Assembly (NCBI GenBank): GCA_965263165.1
Contig: OZ253584.1
Coordinates: 1,612,001-1,676,000, forward strand
Reading direction: 5' to 3'
Length of the DNA stretch: 64,000 nucleotides
Source of the DNA: SAR202-VII-2 sp965263165
GTDB taxonomy: Bacteria > Chloroflexota > Dehalococcoidia > Lucifugimonadales > SAR202-VII-2
In this document: piece after piece, positions 7,517 through 18,588 of the stretch
How the letters are laid out: every line of letters begins with the position of its first letter
Position numbering within the stretch: position 1 is the first letter of the stretch
Translations under genes and position numbers: made by a program
The notes under the pieces: generated by a model
What the model saw: only the letters and a program-made list of their open reading frames with translations
What the model was told of the DNA's origin: nothing
Databases searched by the model: none

Positions 7517-8779
7517 CTACTCCGCGAACTTGCGAAAGACGAGGCAAACGTTCTGCCCGCCAAACCCGAAGCTGTTGGACAGCGCGATGTCCACGTTTTG
7601 ACGCCGGGCCGCGGTGGGCGTGTAGTCTAGATCACAGGAAGGGTCCGGCGTCTCATAGTTGATCGTGGGGTGGATGAGGCTCTCGTTGATGGTCTTCACG
7701 CAGGCGACAGCCTCCAGGCCCCCGGCCCCGCCCAACGCGTGCCCAATCATGGACTTGGTGGAGCTGATGGGGACCCTGTACGCCGCCTCTCCCAGCGCCA
7801 GCTTGATCGCCGCCGTCTCTGAGGCGTCGTTGAGGGGTGTGGACGTGCCGTGGGCGTTGATGTAGTCCACATCCTCCGGCGCGATGCCGGCGTCCTTCAT
7901 AGCTGAGCGGATCGCCAACGCCGCTCCATGGCCGTTCTCCTCGGGCTGCACGGGGTGATAGGCGTCGGCAGAGGCGCCGTAGCCAACCATCTCGGCAAGG
8001 ATGGCCGCGCCTCGGTCGATGGCGTGTTCCAGGCTTTCCAGCACCACGATGCCGGCCCCCTCAGCGGGCACGAACCCATCCCGCCCAGCCTCGAAGGGAC
8101 GGGATGCCCGCTCCGGCTCTTCGTTTCGCGTAGACAGGGCCCGCATGACGCAGAACCCGGCCAGGCCAAGCTGGCTGATGCCGGCCTCCGCTCCCCCGGC
8201 AAGCATCACGTCCGCAGCCCCGCGCCGTATGACCTCCACCGCGTCGCCTATCGCCTGCGACGCCGCAGCGCATGCCGTGCACACCGTGTTGTTGTAGCCC
8301 CGCAGCCCGAACGTGCGGCTGATCTGGGCCGCGGCCATGTTTGGAAGGGCCATGGGCATGAAGAAGGGCGCGATGCGCATGCCCCCCTTCTCGACGAGCA
8401 CCTTCATCTGCGCGTCGATGTCGGGGAAGCTGCCGCTGCCGTTCCCCAGAAGCACCCCCACGCGCTCCGGCGCCTCCTTCGATAGGTCCAGCCCGGCGTC
8501 CTCGATGGCCATCCCCGATGCCGCAATCCCGAGTTGGGAGAATCGAGCGAGGCGCCGCACCTCTTTCGAGCTGACGTAATCCTTGGGGTCGAACCCCTTC
8601 ACCTCTCCGGCAATGCGGCAGGGGAACTCCGAGGCATCGCAGAGGGTCATCGGGCCGATACCGGACCGTCCCTCCACCAGACCCTGCCAGAAGTCGTTCG
8701 CGGTGAGGCCAAGGGGCGTAACCGCGCCGAGGCCCGTGATGACAACCCGTTGACGCGTTGACCGATGCCCGTTGTTCAT
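7517..8779 (-). CDS. fabF: Beta-ketoacyl-ACP synthase II
   Basis: 420 residues from ATG 8779, the usual FabF length, with GGAGAAG upstream. The N-terminus RVVITGLGAVTPLG is diagnostic. The active-site Cys lies in VCTACAAAS near residue 170 and the two His in NAHGTSTPLND (about 309) and MIGHALGGAGG (about 345), giving the Cys-His-His triad of chain-elongating condensing enzymes. It extends acyl-ACP with malonyl-ACP in fatty acid synthesis in the cytoplasm. It follows folC by 17 bp on the same strand, probably co-transcribed. No other fab genes or acyl carrier protein are nearby. Confidence 0.94.
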   Translation of the reverse strand: MNNGHRSTRQRVVITGLGAVTPLGLTANDFWQGLVEGRSGIGPMTLCDASEFPCRIAGEVKGFDPKDYVSSKEVRRLARFSQLGIAASGMAIEDAGLDLSKEAPERVGVLLGNGSGSFPDIDAQMKVLVEKGGMRIAPFFMPMALPNMAAAQISRTFGLRGYNNTVCTACAAASQAIGDAVEVIRRGAADVMLAGGAEAGISQLGLAGFCVMRALSTRNEEPERASRPFEAGRDGFVPAEGAGIVVLESLEHAIDRGAAILAEMVGYGASADAYHPVQPEENGHGAALAIRSAMKDAGIAPEDVDYINAHGTSTPLNDASETAAIKLALGEAAYRVPISSTKSMIGHALGGAGGLEAVACVKTINESLIHPTINYETPDPSCDLDYTPTAARRQNVDIALSNSFGFGGQNVCLVFRKFAE

Positions 8780-8795
8780 GGATGGATGCTTCTCC

Positions 8796-10232
8796 TTATG
8801 GCCCCAGGCCCGCCGTTGCCTGGAACTCCGGGTACACCTCGGAAGGAATGCCCAGCACCGCCTCGCGGGTCTCGGCGGCCACGAACAGCGAGCCGGTGGC
8901 CAGGACAAGATCCCCGGGCCCGGCGAGTTGCATACCGTGACGCACCGCTTCAGCGACGGTTTCGTGGGCGGCTGCAACCGGAACACCATGGCCGCGCAGC
9001 AACTCGGCCACGCCGCCGCGAGGCATGGACCGCGGGTGCCGCGACCTGGCCTCCACGACCGCCCTCGGCGCCATCCGGGCGATTACCTCAGCCATGGCCG
9101 CCCCCTCCTTGTCGGCGCCCCAACCCGCCACGAGGACCAGATCGTCGTACGGGACGTATTCCCTGAGACTCTCCCGCAGCCTCTCCAACGAGGCTGCGTT
9201 GTGAGCGCCGTCCACGACAACCAACGGACTCCTCGATAGCACCTCCATGCGCGCTGGCCACTGCACCCGGCGAAAGCCATCCACAAGCCCATCCGAGGCG
9301 GAGCCCGCTTCTCCGGCAGGGGCGGGGGCCTCCCGCCCAAGAGCCAGGGCGTAGCCCTGCGCCTCCAGCGTCTCCAGAACGGCAATCGCCACGGCTGCGT
9401 TCTCAACCTGGTGGAAGCCAAGCAGTGGCATCCACAAATCGTAGCTCCGCTGAGGGCCTTCCACCAGGAAATTCTGCCCGTCCAGGTCGGACGACGTGCG
9501 TTCCCAGGCGTAGCGGTCCGGCGCGTAGACGAGGTCTGCGCCCCGCTCCTCGCATGTCCGCCTGATGACCTCCAGCGCCTCGGGCGGCTGCGGCCCGGAA
9601 ACAACCCTGCCCCCCGGCTTGATGATCCCCGCCTTCTCCGCCGCGATCTCGCCGATGGAATTGCCCAAAATAGCCGCGTGGTCAATGCTGATGGCCGTGA
9701 TGACGGCGACCGCGGGAACCACCACGTTGGTGGAGTCCAGGCGTCCCCCTAGGCCCGCCTCCACAACCCCCCAGTCGCACCCCTCTTGGGCGAACAACGT
9801 GAAGGCCATCGCGCCCAACAACTCGAAGAGGGTGACGTTGCCATGCGACCCCTCCGCGTTCACGGCTTCCATCCCCGGCCAGCATGCCTCGGTCAGCGAG
9901 GCGAACACTGCCTCGGAGACCGGCTCGCGGTTCAGGCGGATACGTTCCCGGAACGTGTGCAGGTGCGGCGACGTGAATAGGCCGCAGGTATGCCCCAGGG
10001 CTACCAGCGCAGAGGTCAGCAGGGCTGCCGTGCTGCCCTTGCCCTTTGTCCCAGCGACGTGGATGAGAGGCGCCCGCTGGTGTGGGTTGCCCAGCTTCTC
10101 CAGGAGGGCTTCCACGCGGCGCAAGTCGGGCCGGGGTGGGGCGGGAGGGTGGTTCCTGATCCTCTCATAGTCCACAAGGCCCAGCAGCCGCTCTAGCGCT
10201 TCCGGGTAGTCCAGCCGCCGAGCAGTTTGCAT
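8796..10232 (-). CDS. folC: Bifunctional folylpolyglutamate synthase / dihydrofolate synthase
   Basis: 478 residues. The Mur-ligase-like P-loop HVAGTKGKGSTAA is at residues 58-70, followed by GLFTSPHLHTFRERIRLN, the SIDHAAILG ligand loop and the C-terminal VDGAHNAAS motif that marks FolC. It adds glutamate to dihydropteroate and to reduced folates. It is about 50 residues longer than E. coli FolC, with an insert around EAPAPAGEAGSASDG. It is upstream of fabF in the same direction. Confidence 0.92.
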   Translation of the reverse strand: MQTARRLDYPEALERLLGLVDYERIRNHPPAPPRPDLRRVEALLEKLGNPHQRAPLIHVAGTKGKGSTAALLTSALVALGHTCGLFTSPHLHTFRERIRLNREPVSEAVFASLTEACWPGMEAVNAEGSHGNVTLFELLGAMAFTLFAQEGCDWGVVEAGLGGRLDSTNVVVPAVAVITAISIDHAAILGNSIGEIAAEKAGIIKPGGRVVSGPQPPEALEVIRRTCEERGADLVYAPDRYAWERTSSDLDGQNFLVEGPQRSYDLWMPLLGFHQVENAAVAIAVLETLEAQGYALALGREAPAPAGEAGSASDGLVDGFRRVQWPARMEVLSRSPLVVVDGAHNAASLERLRESLREYVPYDDLVLVAGWGADKEGAAMAEVIARMAPRAVVEARSRHPRSMPRGGVAELLRGHGVPVAAAHETVAEAVRHGMQLAGPGDLVLATGSLFVAAETREAVLGIPSEVYPEFQATAGLGP

Positions 10233-10371
10233 GTGTTGCCCTCAGTCTCCTCGGGCGAGCGTAGCAAAGGGGGTAGGGGGTGTCAACGAAGCTCAGGCAG
10301 AGCGAAACACGGCATGAGCGGGGAAGATGCTTGGCGGGAATCGCGTTGTGGAACGGCTTGGGGCCGGCCGC

Positions 10372-10911
10372 TCACGGGCTGGATTCGGCCTGTGACGCAC
10401 TCACCAACTCCACTGGGTCTCCGGGCCGCAACTCCCCGGTGCTTGCAACCCTGGCGATGAGCCCCCGCTTGCCGTAGATGTTCTTGGCCAGCCGCCGGTG
10501 GTATTGGAGTAGGTTGGCGCATGGGTCGTTCTGCCCCGTAACCTCCAGGACAACCTGACTGCCCAGATGGAGCCGGTCGCCTGCACCCACGTCGGATAGA
10601 TCTCCCAAGCCGCGAACGAGGACGTTCTCCGCCAGGTCTCCGGGCCGCAGCGCGATGCCGAGGACGGAGTTCATTTCGTCCAGGACCTCCTGGGCAACGA
10701 CGGTAACGTGGCGGCGGTTGTCCTTCTCCTCGCCGGTGCGAACGTTGGTGTACCTCGGCCCGGCGTGGCAGTCCCCCTCTAGGCCGTACTGGCCGACGCG
10801 CACCGCCGACTGCGGGTGCTTGGGAACTCCCCGCTCCCCGCTCAGGGAGACGGCCACGATCAATCCCTGCCGCCTGCTCTCCGTCCGCTCGATTGCCGTT
10901 TGGGCCTGCAT
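10372..10911 (-). CDS. MOSC-domain protein
   Basis: 179 residues covering one MOSC (Moco sulfurase C-terminal) domain: GQYGLEGDCHAGP, a VTVVAQEVLDEMN stretch, LRPGDLAENVLVRGL, and the conserved Cys in GQNDPCANL. MOSC proteins handle sulfur on molybdenum cofactor. It begins 9 bp after the stop of the molybdoenzyme large subunit, so a role in sulfurating or delivering cofactor to that enzyme is likely. It lacks the NifS-like domain of full Moco sulfurases. The link to the upstream enzyme is inference from position. Confidence 0.87.
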   Translation of the reverse strand: MQAQTAIERTESRRQGLIVAVSLSGERGVPKHPQSAVRVGQYGLEGDCHAGPRYTNVRTGEEKDNRRHVTVVAQEVLDEMNSVLGIALRPGDLAENVLVRGLGDLSDVGAGDRLHLGSQVVLEVTGQNDPCANLLQYHRRLAKNIYGKRGLIARVASTGELRPGDPVELVSASQAESSP

Positions 10912-10920
10912 GGCGCCTAC

Positions 10921-13194
10921 CTAGGCGGGAGCGCTGTGCAGCGCCCAGAACACCCGCTCCGGCGTCATTGGAAGCTGCGTCATTCTCACGCCGGCGGCCC
11001 GATAGATGGCGTTCTCGACTGCGGCAGCCGGCGGTATGATGGGGACCTCTCCCACTCCCCGCGCCCCGTAGGGGCTGTCGTCGGCGGGCACCTCCACGAT
11101 CTCCGTGTCGAGCATCGGAAGGTCGAGCGCCGTGAGCATTCGATAGTCAAGCAGGGTGGGGTTGCGGAGCTTGCCGTCTTCATAGTGGTAGTACTCGCTC
11201 AGCGCCCAGCCGAGCCCTTGGACGGCTCCTCCCTGGATCTGCCCCTCGACCTGCGCCGGGTTGATGGCTTTGCCCACGTCCTGGAAACAGGTGTAGCGAA
11301 GAATTCTGACCTTCCCCGTGTCCGGGTCTACCTCAACGTCGGCCAGGTGGGCTGCGAAGGCAGGGGCGCCCTTGAGCCTACCGGAGGCGCCGTAGCCGGA
11401 AATGGGGCCGCCCCCTCGGGTTCGGCTGCGGCCCGCCAGTTCGTCCCACGGCAGGCTGGTCTCGGGGTTTCCCTTGGCGGAGAAGACACCGTCGGCATAC
11501 GCAATGTCGTCCTCAGACAGCTTGAGTTGGTCCGCCGCCAGCGCCTTCATCTCGTTCAGCACCTTTTCGCAAGCGTTGTAAATGGCCTGGCTCTGGGTGT
11601 AGACCGTGCGGCTGCCGCCGGTGACGTCCGTGTACGTGCTGGATGACGTGTCGGTCACCCGCGCAGACACCCGCTCCGGCGGAAGTTGGAGCATGTCGGC
11701 GGCCATTTGCGTCATGGTCGTGCGGGTCCCGGTCAGGTCAACGTGGCCCGACACTACCTCCACGGTGCCGTCAACGTTCAAGTTGACAGTCGCCGAGGAC
11801 ATGGCAACGGCGCCGTTCCAGAAGCCCAACGCCAGCCCTCTGCCGCGGTTGGCGCCCTCCAAGGGCGCATTCCAGTGGTCGCTGGACTCAACTTTTTGCA
11901 GGACCTCCTTCAGGCCAACGCGCAAGAGCGGACGCCCGTTGGTGGACGGGTCGCCCTCCTCCACAGCGTTGATCTTGCGGAACTCCAGGGGGTCCATGCC
12001 CAGCTTCAGGGCGACCTCATCCATCACCACCTCCACCCCGAAGGCCGCTGGCGTTCCTCCCGGCGCCCGGTAAGCCTGGACGCGTGGCTTGTTGGTCACC
12101 ACGTCGTAGGCTTCCAGCTTGAAGTTCTCCATCTTGTAGGGTCCGAACGTCACCATGGACGCCCCGGCCACGGGAGCGCCCGGGAAAGCGCCGGCGTCCA
12201 TGACGAGGGAGCCCTGTGCGGCAACGATCCGGCCGTCCTTCTTGGCCCCGACCTTCACAGTAGAGTGCTGCGGTGACCCGGGCCCGGTGGCTCTAAAGAC
12301 CTCCGCTCTGTCCATGACCAGCTTGACGGCCCTGCCTGCCTTCCTGGCCAGCAGCATGGCGATCGGTTCGACAAGGGTGTAGATCTTCCCCCCGAACCCA
12401 CCGCCGATCTCCGTTGGTATCACGTTCACCTGGTGAAGCGGGACCTGGAGCAGCGTCGCGACCATCCGCTGTGCGTTGAATGAGCCCTGGGTGCTCGTCC
12501 ACACGGTGCAAACATCCCCGTCCCAGCGGGCCGAGCAGGCCTGAGGCTCCAGGTAACCTTGGTGCACCATCATCGAGTCGAACGCGCGCTCTACGATCAC
12601 GTCAGCTTCCGCGAAGCCCTTGTCCACGTCGCCCCAGCCCGACTCCACGTAGGAAGCCAGGTTGCTGGGCTTGTCGGGCGTTTCCGTCAACGTTTTGGTG
12701 TACACGTCCGGGTGCAGCAGCGGGGCTCCGGGCTTCAGCGATTCCAGGGCTGACTCAACGGTCGGAAGCACCTCATACTCAACTCTGATCAGATCCAGCG
12801 CCGCCTCTGCGATGTCCGGGGTCGTTGCCGCCACCGCCGCCACGCCGTGCCCGTCGAATAGCGCCTTGTCCTCGGCGAGGACCATTCGCTTCAAGTCCCT
12901 GGCGTTGACCATCAGCTCCCCGCCGAAGGAGTCCTTCAACTCGTCGATGGGCGGAAAGTCCTTGCTCGTAATCACCGCCTTGACCCCGGGCAGTTTCTCG
13001 GCCTCGCTCGCGTCGATGCTTATGATCGCCGCGTGGGCGTGTGGGCTCCGCAGCACCTTCGCGTGCAGTGCCCCGGGAACCCGCACGTCGGCCGCATATT
13101 CGGCCCTTCCCGTCACCCGTTCCCAGGCGTCCACCTTCTCGTACCTGGCGCCAACCGAATCCTTCCGTCCGTTTCCCTGGCCATTTCCAGCCAT
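10921..13194 (-). CDS. Molybdopterin-binding large subunit, xanthine/CO/aldehyde dehydrogenase family
   Basis: 757 residues from ATG 13194; a longer in-frame start exists but adds only basic, unmatched residues. N-terminal ald_Xan_dh_C domain begins DAWERVTGRAEYAADVRVPG; the molybdenum-binding part contains TEIGGGFGGK, QAYRAPGGTPAAFGVEVVMDE, a VDLTGTRTTMTQMAAD region and the end GARGVGEVPIIPPAAAVENA with the catalytic-type Glu. This subunit hydroxylates an organic substrate using Mo-bound water-derived oxygen. It forms a heterotrimer with the two genes upstream. The CO dehydrogenase active-site loop with selanylcysteine is not obvious, so CO is not favoured; substrate unknown. Confidence 0.9.
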   Translation of the reverse strand: MAGNGQGNGRKDSVGARYEKVDAWERVTGRAEYAADVRVPGALHAKVLRSPHAHAAIISIDASEAEKLPGVKAVITSKDFPPIDELKDSFGGELMVNARDLKRMVLAEDKALFDGHGVAAVAATTPDIAEAALDLIRVEYEVLPTVESALESLKPGAPLLHPDVYTKTLTETPDKPSNLASYVESGWGDVDKGFAEADVIVERAFDSMMVHQGYLEPQACSARWDGDVCTVWTSTQGSFNAQRMVATLLQVPLHQVNVIPTEIGGGFGGKIYTLVEPIAMLLARKAGRAVKLVMDRAEVFRATGPGSPQHSTVKVGAKKDGRIVAAQGSLVMDAGAFPGAPVAGASMVTFGPYKMENFKLEAYDVVTNKPRVQAYRAPGGTPAAFGVEVVMDEVALKLGMDPLEFRKINAVEEGDPSTNGRPLLRVGLKEVLQKVESSDHWNAPLEGANRGRGLALGFWNGAVAMSSATVNLNVDGTVEVVSGHVDLTGTRTTMTQMAADMLQLPPERVSARVTDTSSSTYTDVTGGSRTVYTQSQAIYNACEKVLNEMKALAADQLKLSEDDIAYADGVFSAKGNPETSLPWDELAGRSRTRGGGPISGYGASGRLKGAPAFAAHLADVEVDPDTGKVRILRYTCFQDVGKAINPAQVEGQIQGGAVQGLGWALSEYYHYEDGKLRNPTLLDYRMLTALDLPMLDTEIVEVPADDSPYGARGVGEVPIIPPAAAVENAIYRAAGVRMTQLPMTPERVFWALHSAPA

Positions 13195-13222
13195 AGCACC
13201 CTCTCGCCTTTGAGATTGCCGC

Positions 13223-13687
13223 CTACATCCGTTGAGCGGCGGCCGCAATGGCCCTAACGATCTTGTCATAGCCCGTGCATCGGCAGAGATTCCCGGCGAC
13301 CGCCATGCGAATCTCCTCCTCCGTGGGGCTGGGATGCTGTTCCAGGAAGGCCTTGGCCGACATGATGAAGCCGGGCGTGCAAAAACCGCACTGCAGGGCC
13401 GTTTCCTCGATGAACGTCTCTTGAATGGGGTGCAGCGCGCCTTCCCTTGCCACCCCCTCTACGGTCAAAATGTCGTGGCCCTCCGCCTCCACCGCCAACA
13501 TCAGGCAGGCGTTCACCGCCCTGCCGTCCAGGTTGACCGTGCAGGCGCCGCAGTTGCCGTTGCCGCAACCCTCCTTAACGCCGGTCAACTCCAGCTCGTC
13601 CCGCAGGACCTCAAGCAACGTTCTGTGGGCGTCGACGTATATCTCACGGCTGTCGCCGTTCACGCGAAAATTGACGGGCGCCTTCAA
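13223..13687 (-). CDS. 2Fe-2S small subunit of the molybdoenzyme
   Basis: 154 residues, the usual size. The plant-ferredoxin-type cluster uses Cys41, 46, 49 and 61 (CGNGNCGACTVNLDG) and the helical second cluster uses Cys100, 103, 135 and 137 (QCGFCTPG, LCRCTGY). It passes electrons from the molybdenum site to FAD. It lies 22 bp after the FAD subunit and 28 bp before the large subunit in one operon. All eight ligands are present. Confidence 0.94.
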   Translation of the reverse strand: MKAPVNFRVNGDSREIYVDAHRTLLEVLRDELELTGVKEGCGNGNCGACTVNLDGRAVNACLMLAVEAEGHDILTVEGVAREGALHPIQETFIEETALQCGFCTPGFIMSAKAFLEQHPSPTEEEIRMAVAGNLCRCTGYDKIVRAIAAAAQRM

Positions 13688-13709
13688 TGGTTCCTCCTTA
13701 CGCGGCCCT

Positions 13710-14573
13710 TTAGGCTGGAGCGCACTGCGACAGCGTTCGGCGCGTCAGCACCTTCACCAGTTCCCTGCGGTACGCCCCCGATCCCCGGACGTCGCTGATT
13801 GGGTTGCAGGCCGCGGATGCCAGCTCGCCTGCTTCCCGGATTGCATCATCGGTTATGGGGCTGCCTTCCAGCCTTTCCTCCGCCTCCCTGGCCCGGATCG
13901 GCGTCGGCGCCACCGACGCCAGGGCTATGCGCGCCCTGCTGCAGACCCCCGTGTCTGGGTCCACCGCCAACAGGCTGCCGACCCCCGCAACCGCAATGTC
14001 CATTTCCTCGCGCGGGATAAAGCGAAGATAGCGGCTCCCGCTGTGGTGCGGCGCCGGCGGCAGCGCCACCTCCACCAGAATCTCCCGCGGGGCCAACGCA
14101 GTTTTGCCCGGCCCCTTAAAGAACTCCTCCAGCGGAATCCGCCGCGTTCCCTCCGGGCCCGCCGCCACGGCCACCGCGTCGTAGGCCAGTAGGGGTGGGA
14201 TCGTGTCCGCCGACGGCGAAGCGTTGCACACGTTCCCGCCAATCGTGCCCCGGTTCTGAATCTGCACCGAACCTATGAGAAGGCAGGCCTGCGCCACCGC
14301 CGGATAGTGTGCTCCCGTCGGAGCGTACCGGGCGATGTCGGCGCAGCTCACCGCTGCCCCGATCCGCATCCCCTCCGAGGGGTCGTACTCCAGGCGGTTG
14401 GCCTCTGGAATCCCCTTCACGTCCAGGACCAGTGACGGCACCGCCCGCCGTTCCCTCATCTGCGCGATCAGGTCGGTTCCCCCGGCCAGCGGCTTCACCA
14501 CCCCCGCGGCCTCGGACAGCGCCTGCAGGGCCTCCCCGAGGCTGGACGGGGCAATATAGTCGAACGGCTGCAT
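13710..14573 (-). CDS. FAD-binding medium subunit of the molybdoenzyme
   Basis: 287 residues from ATG 14573, preceded by GGAGAGAG. The FAD phosphate loop AGGTDLIAQM lies at residues 30-39 and the second FAD motif TIGGNVCNASPSADT near 109. It is the electron-transfer flavin subunit of a CoxM/XdhB-type molybdenum hydroxylase. First gene of the operon FAD, 2Fe-2S, Mo, MOSC. The open frame continues 71 codons upstream without homology and crosses the divergent pyrG promoter, so the shorter start is chosen. Confidence 0.92.
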   Translation of the reverse strand: MQPFDYIAPSSLGEALQALSEAAGVVKPLAGGTDLIAQMRERRAVPSLVLDVKGIPEANRLEYDPSEGMRIGAAVSCADIARYAPTGAHYPAVAQACLLIGSVQIQNRGTIGGNVCNASPSADTIPPLLAYDAVAVAAGPEGTRRIPLEEFFKGPGKTALAPREILVEVALPPAPHHSGSRYLRFIPREEMDIAVAGVGSLLAVDPDTGVCSRARIALASVAPTPIRAREAEERLEGSPITDDAIREAGELASAACNPISDVRGSGAYRRELVKVLTRRTLSQCAPA

Positions 14574-14680
14574 TCTCTCTCCTAGACCGGCGCCTAGCGG
14601 TACCTGCGGGGCCGGTGTGCTATTAAAAGAACGCGGGCATTGTACCCCAGGCCCCTTCCGCCCGGCAAAGCTGCGGGGCG

Positions 14681-14710
14681 TTGACACCCCCTCCGGCCCA
14701 TCTCTATAAT
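14681..14710 (+). promoter_or_regulatory. pyrG promoter
   Basis: Consensus TTGACA at 14681-14686 and TATAAT at 14705-14710 with an 18-bp spacer, about 190 bp upstream of pyrG. The long leader starts with CCCTG-AAAA-CCAGGG, a small hairpin. No other gene lies in 14574-14904. Confidence 0.8.
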
Positions 14711-14904
14711 CCCTGAAAACCAGGGGATGCGGCTCTTTGTCCACCAGCTCCGTCGCACTAGGATCCGGCGGGCGCTCGACCACCACCGGTAGCGCCCGGC
14801 CCCGCCGCCCCCTCCCTCTCCCGTCCCTTCCCGGCGCCCTGTTCCCTTCATCCCCACCTTCGCGTTCGCGTCAACTCTCGCGTTCGCGCACCGAGGCTTA
14901 GCCT

Positions 14905-16536
<1,632 letters not shown>

Positions 16537-16978
16537 TCCCATCTCCCATGCCCACTACCCAACGCGCTTGCCATGTGCTATCCTTACGCAACGAAGGTGT
16601 GCTATCCTTCGCCGCGGAGGGCCGCGGTGCCCATCCCTGCCGCGTCCCCCCCTTCTCCCGTCCCGTTTCACCGAGCCTGAAAGTGCGTAGCCCATTGTTT
16701 ATACCCAGCGCCGTTGGCGTGAAGAGGCGTCTGAATCCTCGTCCGTAGTCTCGACCCGCAGCAGTTACTCCCACCCTCGCCCGTCTTCAATCCCCAGGTC
16801 GCTGTGCCGTGAAGCCAAACCGCGTCCCGCCCCAGGGCCCGTCCTCCCCCAACGTTGCGGAGCGCAGAGGCGCAGCCCAATCCCAGCGATTCCAACCCAC
16901 AACCAATCGGATCAGACCCAACGGCTCCCTTGAACAAGCACTCAAAGCGCGTCCGCGTTAGCCCAGAGGTGGGGTGAG
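16537..16978. other. Intergenic region between pyrG and rho
   Basis: No convincing gene in 442 bp. It holds a short direct repeat, TGTGCTATCCTT at about 16570 and 16595, and near 16930 a fragment resembling repeat family 3 (CCCTTGAACAAGCA). Promoter signals for rho are not clear to me. Confidence 0.5.
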
Positions 16979-18262
16979 ATGGAACTTACTGAGCAAATTA
17001 TTGCACTGGACAGGAAGAGCAAGGCCGAAATGCTGACCCTCGCCAGGGAGATGGGCCTCGAAAACGGCCGCCCCGTTGAACAGGTGCGCCGCGACGAGCT
17101 CCAGAACCTCGTCCTCAAGGCCTACGCCGGCGAGCGCGGCTGCATCCTGGCCATGGGCACCCTCAGCATTGCCGGCGACGGCTACGGCTTCCTCCGCCAG
17201 GCCGGCGGCAGGCCTGCCCAGGGCGACGTCTACGTCTCCCAGTCCCAGATCCGCCGCTTCAACCTCCGCACCGGCGACCACGTTGTCGGCCAGGTCCGCC
17301 CCCCCAAGGAGGGCGAACGCTACCAGGGCCTCATCCGCGTCGAAACCGTCAACGGCCTCGAGGCCGAGGCCGCCAAGAACCGCGCCAACTTCGAAAACCT
17401 CACCCCAACCTATCCCGACTCCCGCATCAAGCTCGAAACGACCTCCCAGAACCTCGCCAACCGCATCATCGACATCATCTCCCCCATCGGTAGGGGACAG
17501 CGCGGCCTCATCGTCTCTCCTCCCAAGGCCGGCAAGACCTTCCTCCTCAAGCACATCGCCGCCGGCGTCTCCGCCAACGATCCGGACATCCACCTGATGG
17601 TCGTCCTCGTGGGCGAACGCCCCGAGGAGGTCACCGACATCCGCGAGTCCGTTGACGGAGAGGTCTTTAGCTCCACCTTCGACGAGCCCGTCGAAGACCA
17701 CTGCCGCGTCGCCGAGCTTGCCCTCGAACGGGCCAAGCGCCTCGTCGAAATGGGGCGCGACGTCGTCATCCTCCTCGACAGCATCACCCGCCTCACCCGC
17801 GCCTACAACCTCGCCCTCCCCACCAGCGGCCGCACCCTCTCCGGCGGCATCGACCCCGTTGCCCTCTACCCCCCCAAGCACTTCTTCGGCGCCGCCCGCA
17901 ACACGCGCCAGGGCGGCAGTCTCACCATCATCGCAACGTGCCTCATCGACACCGGCAGCCGCATGGACGACGTGATCTACGAGGAGTTCAAGGGCACCGG
18001 CAACATGGAGCTCCACCTGGACCGCCGCCTGGCCGACCGCCGCATGTACCCCGCCATCGACATCACCCGCAGCGGCACCCGCCGCGAGGAGCTCCTCCTG
18101 GACGAGGCCGCCCTCCGCCAGGTCTGGGTCCTCAGGCGCATGGTGGCCATGATCAGCTCCGACTCCAACCACGCCTCCGACGCCACCGAGCGCGTCCTGG
18201 AGCGCCTCGCCAAGACCCCCAACAACGCCAACTTCCTCGCCACGCTCAGCAAGGAAATCTAG
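16979..18262 (+). CDS. rho: Transcription termination factor Rho
   Basis: 427 residues. The N-terminal Rho-N helical part (EQIIALDRKSKAEMLTLARE) is followed by the cold-shock RNA-binding fold with DGYGFLR near residue 67 and SQIRRFNLRTGD. The ATPase core has SPPKAGKT near 180, a Walker B VVILLDSITRL near 262 and the Q-loop GGSLTIIATCLIDTGSRMDD. It is a hexameric RNA helicase that stops transcription. Alone on its strand; strong C-ending codon bias as in pyrG. Confidence 0.97.
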   Translation: MELTEQIIALDRKSKAEMLTLAREMGLENGRPVEQVRRDELQNLVLKAYAGERGCILAMGTLSIAGDGYGFLRQAGGRPAQGDVYVSQSQIRRFNLRTGDHVVGQVRPPKEGERYQGLIRVETVNGLEAEAAKNRANFENLTPTYPDSRIKLETTSQNLANRIIDIISPIGRGQRGLIVSPPKAGKTFLLKHIAAGVSANDPDIHLMVVLVGERPEEVTDIRESVDGEVFSSTFDEPVEDHCRVAELALERAKRLVEMGRDVVILLDSITRLTRAYNLALPTSGRTLSGGIDPVALYPPKHFFGAARNTRQGGSLTIIATCLIDTGSRMDDVIYEEFKGTGNMELHLDRRLADRRMYPAIDITRSGTRREELLLDEAALRQVWVLRRMVAMISSDSNHASDATERVLERLAKTPNNANFLATLSKEI

Positions 18263-18317
18263 GGCCCCGGCATTTCCCTTAGCACGGGGGCCGGGGAGGG
18301 GGCTTATGGCGGCGGAG

Positions 18318-18505
18318 GCGGTTGTCCCACCGGCCCACCCTCCAACGTTGTTGGAAACAGGGGGACACGCTGCACCTCCCGGCGGAGCATTGGGTTCCCT
18401 GCACCCTCCTTCGAGAGACAGGTGAGGCCTTCGCTCAGCATTGCGGGGGACTCGCTGTACCCCCGGCGGGGGCTGCGCCCCCTGCACCCTGCTTGGGGGA
18501 TGGGA
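18318..18505 (+). repeat. GC-rich palindromic repeat, copy 1
   Basis: Core order: GTCCCACC, CCCACCCTCCAACGTT, ACAGGGGGAC, CCCCCGGCGGGGG, GGGGGCTGCGCCCCC, TGCACCCTGCTTGGGG. Flanked by the frequent word CTAACCTTCCCCCGAGTACA. Orientation here is used as plus for the family. Confidence 0.8.
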
Positions 18506-18588
18506 CGGGGAGACTTCCAGACCCCCATCCTAACCTTCCCCCGAGTACAGGGGCAGGGACAGAAGAGTTCCCCCGGCCTCAGCCTCGT

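Noticed and set aside
6505..7563. Long minus-strand frame across the SWIM gene and PR11 copy 1
   Set aside because: Crosses a terminator, an element promoter and a real gene on the other strand; Arg/Pro-rich with no homology.
13195..14904. Molybdenum cofactor riboswitch before the molybdoenzyme operon
   Set aside because: No matching multi-stem leader; FAD-subunit start has only a simple ribosome site and the divergent pyrG promoter upstream.
16958..18487. Long open frame antisense to rho (about 509 codons)
   Set aside because: Low-complexity Gly/Ala/Val composition and complete overlap with rho; arises from its C-ending codons.
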